A stretch of DNA of 6,772 nt from Anaerolineales bacterium (GTDB lineage: Bacteria > Chloroflexota > Anaerolineae > Anaerolineales > DRMV01), in assembly GCA_027026295.1 (NCBI GenBank), contig JALVOR010000063.1:1-6772 (forward strand), given 5' to 3'. Below, piece after piece: positions 1-6,634 of this stretch. How positions within the stretch are numbered: the stretch's first letter is position 1; each line of letters opens with the position of its first letter. The notes beneath the pieces are model-generated. The model had not been told where the DNA came from. It saw nothing but the letters and a program-made list of their open reading frames with translations, and made no database searches. A program made the translations under genes and the position numbers.

Positions 1-351
1 GTCAACCCCCAGCAGGTGGACGGCCAAATTGAGGGCAGCGTGGTGCAGCCCTTGGGCTGGACGCTGATTGAGAATTTCATCCAGCAGGGCGGCTATGTGG
101 TCACCGACCGACTTTCCACCTACCTCATCCCCTCGGTAAAAGACGTGCCCCCGCGCATTCGCCCGCTGATTTTGGAATACGCCGACCCGCGCGGCCCCTA
201 TGGCGCGCGCGGTATGGGCGAAATGCCCTTCCTGCCGGTTGCCCCCGCGGTGATGCACGCCATGCGCCACGCGGTGGGCGTGTGGTATCACGACTTCCCG
301 CTGACCGGCGAGCGGGTGCTGGCCGGCTTGCCCGCCGGGGAAGGAGCATAA
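1..351 (+). CDS. Molybdopterin-binding (large) subunit of a xanthine dehydrogenase/aldehyde oxidase-family hydroxylase, C-terminal fragment
   Basis: The reading frame is open from base 1 and ends at TAA 349-351, so only the last 116 residues of a protein that is normally about 700-800 residues are present. The fragment shows the C-terminal half of the family's molybdopterin domain. A GQIEGSVVQPLG segment (fragment residues 8-19) corresponds to the cofactor-contacting GQxxGGxxQGxG region. A YLIPSVKDVPP segment (41-51) matches the usual Y-x-I-P-x-x-x-D-x-P. GARGMGEMP (68-76) carries the glutamate (E74) that acts as catalytic base in xanthine dehydrogenase and aldehyde oxidoreductases. Such enzymes hydroxylate N-heterocycles or oxidise aldehydes with water as oxygen donor, working with FeS and FAD subunits that would lie to the left. 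The substrate cannot be decided; CO dehydrogenase-type large subunits share this fold but their hallmark active-site loop is outside the window. It is the first visible gene of a tight three-gene operon. Family confident, substrate unknown. Confidence 0.88.
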   Translation, partial: VNPQQVDGQIEGSVVQPLGWTLIENFIQQGGYVVTDRLSTYLIPSVKDVPPRIRPLILEYADPRGPYGARGMGEMPFLPVAPAVMHAMRHAVGVWYHDFPLTGERVLAGLPAGEGA

Positions 352-355
352 GCCC

Positions 356-1198
356 ATGTCCCCTGTCGCCAACCCCTCCGCCGGCACGTGGGTCGATTTA
401 CCCCACGGCCGCACGTGGTACGAACTCGACGGAGCCAAAAACGGCGCACCCGTCGTGCTGGTGCATGGTTTTTCTATCCCTGCTTGCGTGTGGGATGGCA
501 CGTTCGAGCACCTTGCGCAGGCAGGTTTCCGGGTGCTGCGCTATGACCTTTACGGGCGGGGCAGGTCAGCCCGACCCGAAAATTGCGATTACGGCCTGAA
601 TTGCTACGTCGAGCAACTGCATGCCCTGCTGGACGCCATCCCTCTGCGCACGCCGGCAGGGCTGGTAGGGCTTTCCATGGGCGGCCCCATTGCGGCTGCC
701 TTTGCTACACGATACCCTGCTCGTGTGCGTACCGTGGCTTTCATTGACCCGGTGGTGACAGGCGTCAACCTTTCGTGGCAACAGCGCCTGTCGGGCCTGC
801 CCATCATCGGGGAACTCCTGCTGCGCCTGAAAGGGAAACAGGCCCTGAGCGAGGGCATCGCCAGCGATTTCCACCGTCCCGAGCGCATGCCCGCCGACCT
901 GCCAGAACGCTTCCGTGCGGTAATGGACGACGGCTTCTTCCACGCACTCCACCTGAGCATGCGCAACGGCATGTTGGGCGACCATCAAGCCGTCTTCCAG
1001 CGGCTGCACGACGTCCTGCTGCCCGTCTTCGCCATCTGGGGCAAGGAAGACACCCTTGTGCCGCCTTCGCAGGCCGATGTTTTGCGCGCCCTGGCGCCTC
1101 GCACGCAGGTCTATACGATCCCCGAAGCCGGGCACATGCCCCACCTGGAAAACCCCGAAAAAGTCAATCCTCTGCTGAGCAGTTTTCTCACACCCTGA
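356..1198 (+). CDS. Alpha/beta-hydrolase fold protein (280 aa)
   Basis: Cytoplasmic serine hydrolase of the alpha/beta-hydrolase superfamily, about the usual size for single-domain members such as meta-cleavage product hydrolases, lactonases and esterases. No signal peptide is seen. VLVHGF (residues 34-39) is the strand 3/oxyanion segment. YDLYGRGRS (63-71) is the typical D-x-x-G-x-G-x-S loop. GLSMGG (105-110) is the nucleophile elbow with Ser107. WGKEDTLVPP (228-237) supplies the acid Asp232, and GHMPHLE (259-265) supplies His260. The triad is therefore complete, and residues about 135-220 form the lid. ATG 356 is preceded by AAGGAG at 341-346, which lies inside the last codons of the upstream gene. 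The 4-nt gap to that gene indicates co-transcription and probably coupled translation. A role hydrolysing an ester, amide, lactone or C-C bond in the pathway of its neighbours is inferred from context only; the substrate is unknown. Confidence 0.9.
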   Translation: MSPVANPSAGTWVDLPHGRTWYELDGAKNGAPVVLVHGFSIPACVWDGTFEHLAQAGFRVLRYDLYGRGRSARPENCDYGLNCYVEQLHALLDAIPLRTPAGLVGLSMGGPIAAAFATRYPARVRTVAFIDPVVTGVNLSWQQRLSGLPIIGELLLRLKGKQALSEGIASDFHRPERMPADLPERFRAVMDDGFFHALHLSMRNGMLGDHQAVFQRLHDVLLPVFAIWGKEDTLVPPSQADVLRALAPRTQVYTIPEAGHMPHLENPEKVNPLLSSFLTP

Positions 1199-1213
1199 CC
1201 TCAAGGAGATACT

Positions 1214-2386
1214 ATGGCATACCGTTACGTCGTTCTGGGCGCAGGGCGCCAGGGCGCTGCTGCAGGCTACGACCTTGCCAGCCGCGGCAACGCCGCGCAG
1301 GTAGTCATGGCCGACGCCGACGCTGCCCGCGCCAAAGACACTGCCCAACGCATCAACACCCTGCTGGGGAAGGAAATTGCCTCGCCCGCCGTGGTTGACG
1401 CTTCCGACAGCAACGCTTTGCGCCGCCTGCTGGAACCCGCCGATGGCGTGCTCAGCGCGGTGCCCTATTTCTTCAACCTGGGCATCACCCGCGCCGCCAT
1501 CGCCAGCCGCACCCATATGACCGACATCGGCGGCCACACCCAGACCGTTTTCGAGCAACTGGCGTTGGACGAGGACGCCCGCGCCGCAGGCATCAGCATC
1601 GTGCCCGACTGCGGCATGGGCCCCGGCCTGATCAACACCATCGGCGCGTATCTGGTGGAAGCCTTCGACCAGCCGCGCGAAGTCCGCATTTATGACGGCG
1701 GCCTGCCCCAACACCCCCAACCGCCGTGGAACTATGCCCTGACTTTCCACATCAACGGCCTGACCAACGAATATTACGGCACCACCACCTTGCTCATCGA
1801 CGGTGAACTCACCGAAGTGGAAGGGCTGACGCAGTACGAGCGGCTGGAAATTCCCCCGTTGGGCGAACTGGAAGCCTTCATCACCACCGGCGGCGCTTCC
1901 ACCGCCCCGTGGACCTTCCACGGTCGGCTGCAGACCTACATCAACAAAACCCTGCGCTATCCGGGGCACTACGAGTGGTTTCTGGCCTACAAAATCTTAG
2001 GGCTGTTCGACGAAGCGCCCATCACGGTGGAAGGCTGCACCCTGTCCCCGCGTACTTTCTACCATGCGCTGCTGGCGCCGAAAATCACTGCGCCGGAGGG
2101 CTTGCGCGACCTGGCCGTCATCCACGCCATCGGCCGCGGCAGGCGCAACGGGCAGGAAGCCGAGACCGTGGTCGACGTGCTGGACTATTACGACGAAGCC
2201 ACCGGCTTCCGGGCCATGGAACGCCTGACTGGCTGGCACGCCGCGGCGATGCTGATTTTCCAGGTCAGCGGGCAGGTGCCCGCGGGTGCGGTGCCCCAGG
2301 AAACCGCGGTGCCCCCCGCGACCATGCTCGATGCCTTTCGCGAGCGAGGAGTCTCCATCAAAGTCACGCATTCCCCCCAAGCGTAA
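1214..2386 (+). CDS. Saccharopine dehydrogenase-family oxidoreductase, L-lysine 6-dehydrogenase-like (390 aa)
   Basis: Predicted cytoplasmic NAD(P)-dependent amino-acid dehydrogenase. The N-terminus is a Rossmann fold with GAGRQG at residues 9-14 and an acidic Asp34 near the end of strand 2, which favours NAD over NADP. The rest follows the family pattern: AVPYFFN at 82-88, DIGGH at 104-108, PDCGMGPG at 131-138, a GGLPQHPQPPWNY loop at 162-174 and EAFITTGGAST at 220-230. This combination and the length (about 380-390 residues) resemble the lysine 6-dehydrogenase of Geobacillus more than the yeast saccharopine enzymes, judged from memory of the family. Lysine 6-dehydrogenase converts L-lysine to the 6-semialdehyde/piperideine-6-carboxylate with release of ammonia. 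AAGGAG at 1203-1208, five bases before ATG 1214, fixes the start. It lies 15 nt after the hydrolase gene and is the last gene before a strong terminator. The actual substrate may be another amine or amino acid, given the molybdenum hydroxylase in the same operon. Confidence 0.82.
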   Translation: MAYRYVVLGAGRQGAAAGYDLASRGNAAQVVMADADAARAKDTAQRINTLLGKEIASPAVVDASDSNALRRLLEPADGVLSAVPYFFNLGITRAAIASRTHMTDIGGHTQTVFEQLALDEDARAAGISIVPDCGMGPGLINTIGAYLVEAFDQPREVRIYDGGLPQHPQPPWNYALTFHINGLTNEYYGTTTLLIDGELTEVEGLTQYERLEIPPLGELEAFITTGGASTAPWTFHGRLQTYINKTLRYPGHYEWFLAYKILGLFDEAPITVEGCTLSPRTFYHALLAPKITAPEGLRDLAVIHAIGRGRRNGQEAETVVDVLDYYDEATGFRAMERLTGWHAAAMLIFQVSGQVPAGAVPQETAVPPATMLDAFRERGVSIKVTHSPQA

Positions 2387-2407
2387 CCAACAACCGAAGC
2401 ACGATCG

Positions 2408-2441
2408 AAAAAACGGGCAGGAGGTTTCCTGCCCGTTTTTT
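2408..2441 (+). terminator. Rho-independent terminator of the hydroxylase-hydrolase-dehydrogenase operon
   Basis: A perfect inverted repeat has a 15-bp stem (2408-2422 with 2427-2441) and a four-base GGTT loop. The GC-rich core CGGGCAGGA is flanked by A6 on the left and T6 on the right. It begins 22 nt after the stop codon of the dehydrogenase gene. The T-run on the + strand makes it a classical intrinsic terminator, and the A-run means it could also stop transcription from the other side. Confidence 0.93.
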
Positions 2442-2596
2442 CGCGTCTGGCTTTGCGGGAAACCGGACGACAAACAGCGCATAACAATGGACACTCGCCA
2501 TTTTTTCACACCAAGGAATCAGAATCACCGGGCGCTTTCATCATTCTCTCATCCAAAGATACGAAAATCTACATAGCCGCTTAACAGGTCAATGGC

Positions 2597-2602
2597 TATA
2601 AT
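2597..2602 (+). promoter_or_regulatory. Candidate -10 box (TATAAT) for the 7-TM protein gene
   Basis: A consensus TATAAT lies in an AT-richer intergenic stretch (2442-2661) whose remainder shows no other recognisable feature. No good -35 hexamer stands 16-18 bp upstream; TTAACA at 2581-2586 is only 10 bp away. A TG at 2593-2594 is one base off the extended -10 position. Transcription would start near 2609, giving a leader of about 53 nt to ATG 2662. Confidence 0.45.
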
Positions 2603-2661
2603 GAGCACAGGGAACCATGTCGGAACACAGTGTCGCCGCACCACTACCATCAGGAGTTGCC

Positions 2662-3357
2662 ATGAACGTCATTTCCCTGCTCTCAACGCTGGTTACGCTG
2701 GCCTTTGCCGCCTCGGTGCTGAACCGTTACCACCTGAAAGGCGGCAACCACCTGCTCTGGTGGGGCATGGGGCTGGCATGGTATGGCCTGGGCACGCTTT
2801 CGGAAGTCATCCTCGGTGCGGGCTTCAACCCGTGGGTGCTCAAATTGTGGTATCTCAGCGGTGCCATGCTCACCGCTGCGTGGTTAGGCCAGGGCACGGT
2901 CTTCCTGCTGGTGCGGCACAAGGGCTGGGCAAAGTGGAGCGCGTGGGTGCTGCTGGCCGTGTCGGCGCTGGCCGCGGCGCTGGTTCTTTCGGCAAGCATT
3001 CTGCCCGCGGCGGCCCACTACCACCCCGACGTGCCGGTTTCCTCGCAGTACCGCGAAATGATGAGCCGCTCGGGGCTGATGATTGCCCTCACCATTGTGC
3101 TCAACATCTACGGCAGCCTCACGCTCATCGGCGGGGCACTGTATTCCGCCTACCTCTTCTGGCGGAAAAAGGTGCTGGCTTCCCGCATGTGGGGGAACGT
3201 CTTGATCGCCGCCGGTGCGATGAGCCCCGCCATCGGGGGTTCGCTGCTGCGCGCTAGGCTGGGCGACTGGCTGTACGTCAGCGAATTCCTCGGCGCGGTG
3301 CTGATGTATCTCGGCTTCTGGCTGGCAGTCAAGGACAGACCGGCAAAGAAAGTATGA
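2662..3357 (+). CDS. Predicted seven-transmembrane membrane protein of unknown function (231 aa)
   Basis: I do not recognise the family. The protein is strongly hydrophobic, with seven likely membrane segments at about residues 2-20, 30-50, 57-84, 93-113, 138-166, 174-195 and 201-223, and a short basic C-terminal tail (K224-V231). The only sizeable non-membrane loop is about 115-137 (HYHPDVPVSSQYREMM), between segments 4 and 5. Tryptophans cluster at segment ends (W33-W34, W89, W92, W95), as expected at membrane interfaces. No catalytic or metal-binding motif stands out. ATG 2662 is chosen because AGGAG (2652-2656) sits five bases upstream. The in-frame ATG at 2617 has no ribosome site and lies only about 8 nt beyond the predicted transcription start. 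The gene is monocistronic: a terminator lies upstream at 2408-2441 and another downstream at 3392-3423. A sensor, transporter-like or structural membrane role are all possible. Confidence 0.78.
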   Translation: MNVISLLSTLVTLAFAASVLNRYHLKGGNHLLWWGMGLAWYGLGTLSEVILGAGFNPWVLKLWYLSGAMLTAAWLGQGTVFLLVRHKGWAKWSAWVLLAVSALAAALVLSASILPAAAHYHPDVPVSSQYREMMSRSGLMIALTIVLNIYGSLTLIGGALYSAYLFWRKKVLASRMWGNVLIAAGAMSPAIGGSLLRARLGDWLYVSEFLGAVLMYLGFWLAVKDRPAKKV

Positions 3358-3391
3358 AACCACTGGGAAATCATCCAACGAGCCCGAAAAC

Positions 3392-3423
3392 AAACACCGC
3401 CCCATCTCTGGGGCGGTGTTTTT
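3392..3423. terminator. Intrinsic terminator shared by two convergent genes
   Basis: A perfect 12-bp stem (3392-3403 with 3410-3421), core CACCGCCCC/GGGGCGGTG, has a 6-nt loop and is followed on the + strand by a run of five T (3419-3423). On the - strand the stem is followed by TTTGTTTT. It lies between the + strand membrane-protein gene (ends 3357) and the - strand copA gene (ends 3442), so it is placed to terminate both. Confidence 0.88.
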
Positions 3424-3441
3424 GTCACTCGCCAGGCGGTT

Positions 3442-5862
3442 TCACAACATGGGTTTATAGCGCCGCAGGCGCAAACTGTTGCTCACCACGAAGACGCTGG
3501 AAAAGCCCATCGCGCCCGCGGCGAGGATGGGATGCAACAACCCTGCCGCCGCGGCGGGGATGAGCACCACATTGTAGAAGAACGCCCAGAACAGGTTTTG
3601 CTTGATGGTGCGCACGGTGCGGCGGGAAAGGTGAATGGCCCGCGGCACGCCCCGCAGGTCGCCGCTGATGAGGGTGACGGGCGCGGTGGCCATGGCCACA
3701 TCGGTGCCGGTGCCAATCGCCATCCCCACATCGGCCTGGGCCAACGCCGGGGCATCGTTGATGCCGTCGCCGACCATAGCGACCACCTCGCCTTCTTCCT
3801 GCAGGCGCTTGATTTCGCCCGATTTGCCGTCGGGCAGCACCTCGGCCAGCACGCGGTCAATGCCGATTTGCCGCGCGATGGCTTCTGCCGTACGGCGGTT
3901 GTCGCCCGTCATCATCGCAACTTTCAGACCCAGGCGGTGCAATGCCTGCACGGCTTCGGCGGAATGCGCTTTGACGGTATCGGCCACAGCAATCACCCCG
4001 CGCGCCGCACCGTCCACGGCGACGAACATTGCCGTTTTTGCTTCTTCTTCCAGCCGCCGGGCGGCGTCGGCCAGCCCTTCCAACGGGATGCCGCGGGCTT
4101 CCATCATGCGGCGGTTGCCAACCATCACAGTGCGGCCATCCACCTCGGCGGCTACGCCGTGCCCCACCTCGGCGCGGAAGCCGCCCACCTCGCCCAACGC
4201 CAGGCCGCGGTTGCCCGCTTCCGCCCAGATGGCTTCCCCAAGGGGGTGCTCACTGCCCTGCTCCACCGAGGCAGCAAGGCGCAGCAATTCATCTTCGCCG
4301 ATGCCTTCCGCCACGATGTCGGTCACGGCGGGCTGGCCGCGGGTGATGGTGCCGGTTTTATCCAGCACGACCATGGTCAGGTGTCCGGCGCGTTCCAGCG
4401 CCTCGCCCGACTTGAACAGGATGCCCTGCTCGGCGCCCTTGCCCGCCCCGACCATCACGGCGGTGGGCGTTGCCAGCCCCATCGCGCACGGGCAGGCAAT
4501 CACCAGCACGGCCACCATGTTCACCAGGGCGCGGGTGAAGGCGTTGGTGGTCGCCCCCGCTGGCAGGGGGATGAAAAAGTACCAGACCACAAAGGTCAGC
4601 ACCGCCAGGCCGATGACCGTGGGCACGAAAACCGCCGAAACCCTGTCGGCGAGTTGCTGAATGGGGGCTTTGGAACCCTGCGCTTCTTCCACCAGGCGCA
4701 CGATTTGCGCCAGCGCGGTGTCGCGCCCCACTTTGGTGGCTTCCATTTTGAGGCGCCCCAGTTTGTTGAGCGTCGCGCCGACCACCGGGTCGCCGGCGGC
4801 CTTTTCCACCGGCAGCGACTCGCCCGTAATCATGGATTCGTCCACCGCCGAGCGGCCTTCTATCACCACGCCGTCCACGGGAATTTTCTCACCCGGGCGC
4901 ACGATGACCACATCGCCCACGACAACCTCTTCCACCGGCACATCCACTTCGCGGCCATCCCGCACCACGCGGGCGGTCTTCGCCTGCAGGCTCATCAGTT
5001 TGCGAATGGCTTCGGAAGTGCGGCCTTTGGCTTTGGCTTCCAGGTACTTGCCAATGCGGATGAGGGTGATGATGGTCGCCGAGGTTTCAAAGTAGAGATG
5101 GCCGGGGAGCAGGTTCAGCAGGACGGCCAGCGAGTAAAAGTAGGCCACGGACGAGCCGAGGGCCACGAGCACATCCATGTTCGCCGCGCCGTTGCGGAGC
5201 GCCTTGTAGCCGCCTTCGTAGTATTGCCAGCCGACGTAAAACTGCACCGGCGTGGCGAGGGCAAAGAACACCCAGCCCCACCACGGCGCCTGCGCCACGG
5301 CTGCCGGAAGCAGACCGAAGTCGCGCCCCATGGAAATCAGGAAAAGCGGCAGGGTGAGGAAGACACCCGTCCACAGCAGGCGGCGCTGGCGGGCGATTTC
5401 TTGCTGGCGAATGCGCGCTTCCACATCCTCGCCTGCTTCTTCGGCGGTCGCGACTTCAAAACCGGCGCGAGCGACGGCCTGCCGCAGTTCGGCCTGGCTG
5501 ACCACGGTGGGGATGTAGCGGATGAGCACCCGCTCGCTGGCGAGGTTGGCATTGGCTTCCAGCACGCCGTTCGAGCCGCGCAGGGCTTTTTCAAGGCGGC
5601 GGGCGTCGTTGTCGTCGCCGATGCCCTGCACCAGCCAGTTGGCTTCGCCGGTGGCGACATCGTAACCGGCGCGGCGGACGCGGTTGATGAGGTCTTCCAG
5701 CCCGGCCGCGGCGGGGTCGAAGGCTACCGTGGCGCGCTCAGAGGCCAGGTTGACCACGGCCTCGGCCACCCCGGGGACCTTCTTCAAATTGCGCTCTACC
5801 GTGGCAACACAGTTGGCGCAGGTCATGCCCGTGATGGGCAAAACGACCTGGGTTTCTGTCAT
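3442..5862 (-). CDS. copA: Cu(I)-exporting P1B-type ATPase CopA (806 aa)
   Basis: Inner-membrane pump that uses ATP to export cytoplasmic Cu(I). Domain order: HMA domain 1 (residues about 6-69) with GMTCANC and Cu ligands Cys15/Cys18; a second HMA-like domain (about 76-139) in which the CxxC is replaced by GIGDDND at 80-86; membrane helices from about 160; actuator TGES at 346-349; CPC (457-459) in the metal-transport helix; DKTGT with phosphorylated Asp501; SEHPLG (537-542) in the nucleotide domain; GDGINDAP (698-705). YN (763-764) and M785/S789 in the last two helices match the P1B-1 Cu(I) signature and argue against a Zn/Cd pump. Length is typical of a two-HMA CopA. The start is ATG 5862, because GGAGG (5869-5873) stands six bases upstream; an in-frame ATG at 5895 precedes that site and is rejected. 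It lies downstream of csoR and copZ on the same strand, but 272 nt from copZ. No clear promoter or G/C-tract operator is seen directly before it, so it may rely on read-through from the csoR promoter. Confidence 0.96.
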   Translation of the reverse strand: MTETQVVLPITGMTCANCVATVERNLKKVPGVAEAVVNLASERATVAFDPAAAGLEDLINRVRRAGYDVATGEANWLVQGIGDDNDARRLEKALRGSNGVLEANANLASERVLIRYIPTVVSQAELRQAVARAGFEVATAEEAGEDVEARIRQQEIARQRRLLWTGVFLTLPLFLISMGRDFGLLPAAVAQAPWWGWVFFALATPVQFYVGWQYYEGGYKALRNGAANMDVLVALGSSVAYFYSLAVLLNLLPGHLYFETSATIITLIRIGKYLEAKAKGRTSEAIRKLMSLQAKTARVVRDGREVDVPVEEVVVGDVVIVRPGEKIPVDGVVIEGRSAVDESMITGESLPVEKAAGDPVVGATLNKLGRLKMEATKVGRDTALAQIVRLVEEAQGSKAPIQQLADRVSAVFVPTVIGLAVLTFVVWYFFIPLPAGATTNAFTRALVNMVAVLVIACPCAMGLATPTAVMVGAGKGAEQGILFKSGEALERAGHLTMVVLDKTGTITRGQPAVTDIVAEGIGEDELLRLAASVEQGSEHPLGEAIWAEAGNRGLALGEVGGFRAEVGHGVAAEVDGRTVMVGNRRMMEARGIPLEGLADAARRLEEEAKTAMFVAVDGAARGVIAVADTVKAHSAEAVQALHRLGLKVAMMTGDNRRTAEAIARQIGIDRVLAEVLPDGKSGEIKRLQEEGEVVAMVGDGINDAPALAQADVGMAIGTGTDVAMATAPVTLISGDLRGVPRAIHLSRRTVRTIKQNLFWAFFYNVVLIPAAAAGLLHPILAAGAMGFSSVFVVSNSLRLRRYKPML

Positions 5863-5897
5863 GCTTTTCCTCCAAAACAAATCCAGCATCGGCAAGG

Positions 5898-6010
5898 AAA
5901 CCGCAGAGATTCCGCAGATACAAAGAGAAAAACACAGAAGGCACAGAAAAACTATAGAAAACTCAGAATTTTTCTTTGCGTTCTTTGCTTTCTCTGCGCC
6001 TTTGAGTTAA
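5898..6010. repeat. AT-rich, short-period imperfect inverted repeat element between copZ and copA
   Basis: The left arm repeats a short unit at roughly 9-12 nt steps: CGCAGA at 5902 and 5913, CAAAGA at 5921, CACAGA at 5933 and 5942. The right arm repeats the complement in opposite orientation: TCTTTGCG at 5973, TCTTTGCT at 5982, TCTCTGCG at 5991, CCTTTGAG at 5999. The arms can therefore fold imperfectly on each other around an AT-rich centre (about 5948-5970). Composition differs sharply from the GC-rich flanks and there is no credible gene inside. It resembles in style the dispersed palindromic intergenic repeats built of CACGAAGA/CACAAAGA-like units found in many environmental bacteria; that comparison is from memory. 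Confidence 0.6.
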
Positions 6011-6093
6011 CTTCGCGACACTTGACATCCTTAAAAACGCATTCGAGGCTATTCGCGGCCAATTCTCCCAGGCTGAACAGTTACCAAGAACGA

Positions 6094-6120
6094 ACGAAGG
6101 CCGCCCGAAGGCGGCCTCGT
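6094..6120 (-). terminator. Hairpin after copZ, probable (partial) terminator
   Basis: Inverted repeat with GGCCGCC at 6099-6105 pairing with GGCGGCC at 6110-6116, extended outward by A-T and, across a one-base bulge, three more pairs. On the - strand the loop is C-TTCG-G, a very stable tetraloop. The transcript then runs into TTCGTTCTT (6093 down to 6085), a broken rather than clean U-tract. It starts 15 nt after the copZ stop, so it could end or attenuate the csoR-copZ transcript before copA. Confidence 0.65.
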
Positions 6121-6134
6121 TGCCTGCTCGCGAG

Positions 6135-6338
6135 TCACTCCGCCACGGGATAGTTGATTTCCGCCAGCAGCGCCTTGAGTTGCGCTTCGCCGGCGGGGGC
6201 TTCAAAGACAATCGTGACGCGCTTTTCAGCGACATCGCCTTCCACGGCGGCCACGCCTTCCAGTTCAGTCAATTCCGACTTGATGGTGTGGACACAATGG
6301 TGACAGGTGATGTTAGGAATATGATAAGTCACTTGCAT
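6135..6338 (-). CDS. copZ: CopZ-like copper chaperone, single HMA domain (67 aa)
   Basis: A small cytoplasmic heavy-metal-associated (HMA) protein, expected to carry Cu(I) to CopA and to exchange it with CsoR. Length and the beta-alpha-beta-beta-alpha-beta pattern match CopZ/Atx1 proteins. The metal site is ITCHHC (residues 10-15) with ligands Cys12 and Cys15; two histidines fill the variable positions and His17 follows. The usual GMT before the first cysteine is NIT here. The C-terminal half keeps the family pattern (VEGDVAEKRVTIVFE at 32-46, then a short helix). GGAGG (6346-6350) directly follows the csoR stop codon and lies seven bases before ATG 6338, so the two genes, 12 nt apart, are co-transcribed and probably translationally coupled. 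A general metallochaperone with Zn or Ni preference cannot be excluded from sequence, but the csoR/copA neighbours point to copper. Confidence 0.9.
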   Translation of the reverse strand: MQVTYHIPNITCHHCVHTIKSELTELEGVAAVEGDVAEKRVTIVFEAPAGEAQLKALLAEINYPVAE

Positions 6339-6350
6339 CGGGAAACCTCC

Positions 6351-6620
6351 TCAGAGTTTCTGGAATGCTTCGAAGATATCGAGGATTTCGTTCAGGACAC
6401 GCTCGCGCTCTTGCACATCCTCGCTGCGGATGGCGGCAATGACGCAGGTGTGCAAATGCTCGTCCAAAACCAGGGCACTGATTTTGTGGAGCGCCGCCTG
6501 CACGGCCTGAATTTGCCGCAGGACATCAATGCAATAAGCGTTTTCTTCCAGCATACGTTCGATGCCGCGAATGTGCCCTTCCACGGTTTTAAGCCGCCGG
6601 TAGGCTGCCTCGTGCTTCAT
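6351..6620 (-). CDS. csoR: CsoR copper-sensing transcriptional repressor (89 aa)
   Basis: An all-helical DUF156/CsoR-RcnR family repressor. It binds G/C-tract operators as the apo-protein and releases DNA on Cu(I) binding. The N-terminal helix RRLKTVEGHIRGIERML (residues 8-24) is the family signature. The Cu(I) ligands are Cys30, His55 and Cys59, with the same C-x24-H-x3-C spacing as Mycobacterium tuberculosis CsoR (C36, H61, C65). This favours Cu(I) over the Ni/Co sensors RcnR and InrS or the persulfide sensor CstR, which lacks the histidine. ATG 6620 is chosen because GGAGG (6627-6631) lies six bases upstream. The frame stays open further upstream to an ATG at 6698, but that stretch contains the promoter and operator and encodes nothing family-like. 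It is the first gene of the copper operon and is very likely autoregulated through the palindrome just upstream. Confidence 0.95.
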   Translation of the reverse strand: MKHEAAYRRLKTVEGHIRGIERMLEENAYCIDVLRQIQAVQAALHKISALVLDEHLHTCVIAAIRSEDVQERERVLNEILDIFEAFQKL

Positions 6621-6634
6621 CGCGCACCTCCGTT

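Noticed and set aside
566..1969. Long open frame (467 codons) on the - strand
   Set aside because: It overlaps the hydrolase and dehydrogenase genes, which have clear motifs and ribosome sites; its translation is Gly/Val/His/Gln-rich low-complexity shadow sequence.
2617..2661. Earlier in-frame start for the 7-TM protein (ATG 2617)
   Set aside because: It lacks a ribosome binding site and is only about 8 nt from the predicted transcription start. ATG 2662 has AGGAG five bases upstream and begins directly with a membrane helix.
5768..5780. CCCCGGGG-type palindrome near the 5' end of copA as a second CsoR operator
   Set aside because: It is short, lies inside the copA coding sequence, lacks the TA flanks and is expected by chance in GC-rich DNA.
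5863..5895. N-terminal extension of CopA from ATG 5895
   Set aside because: The extra 11 residues precede a strong GGAGG placed correctly for ATG 5862, and the HMA domain starts properly from that second ATG.
6022..6027. TTGACA on the + strand between copA and copZ
   Set aside because: No -10 hexamer follows at 16-18 bp, and there is no + strand gene downstream for it to drive.
3532..6153. Very long open frame (873 codons) on the + strand
   Set aside because: It lies antisense to copA, is extremely rich in His, Gly, Arg and Gln, has no family-like motifs and is explained by GC-rich third positions of copA. copA on the other strand carries every P1B-ATPase motif.
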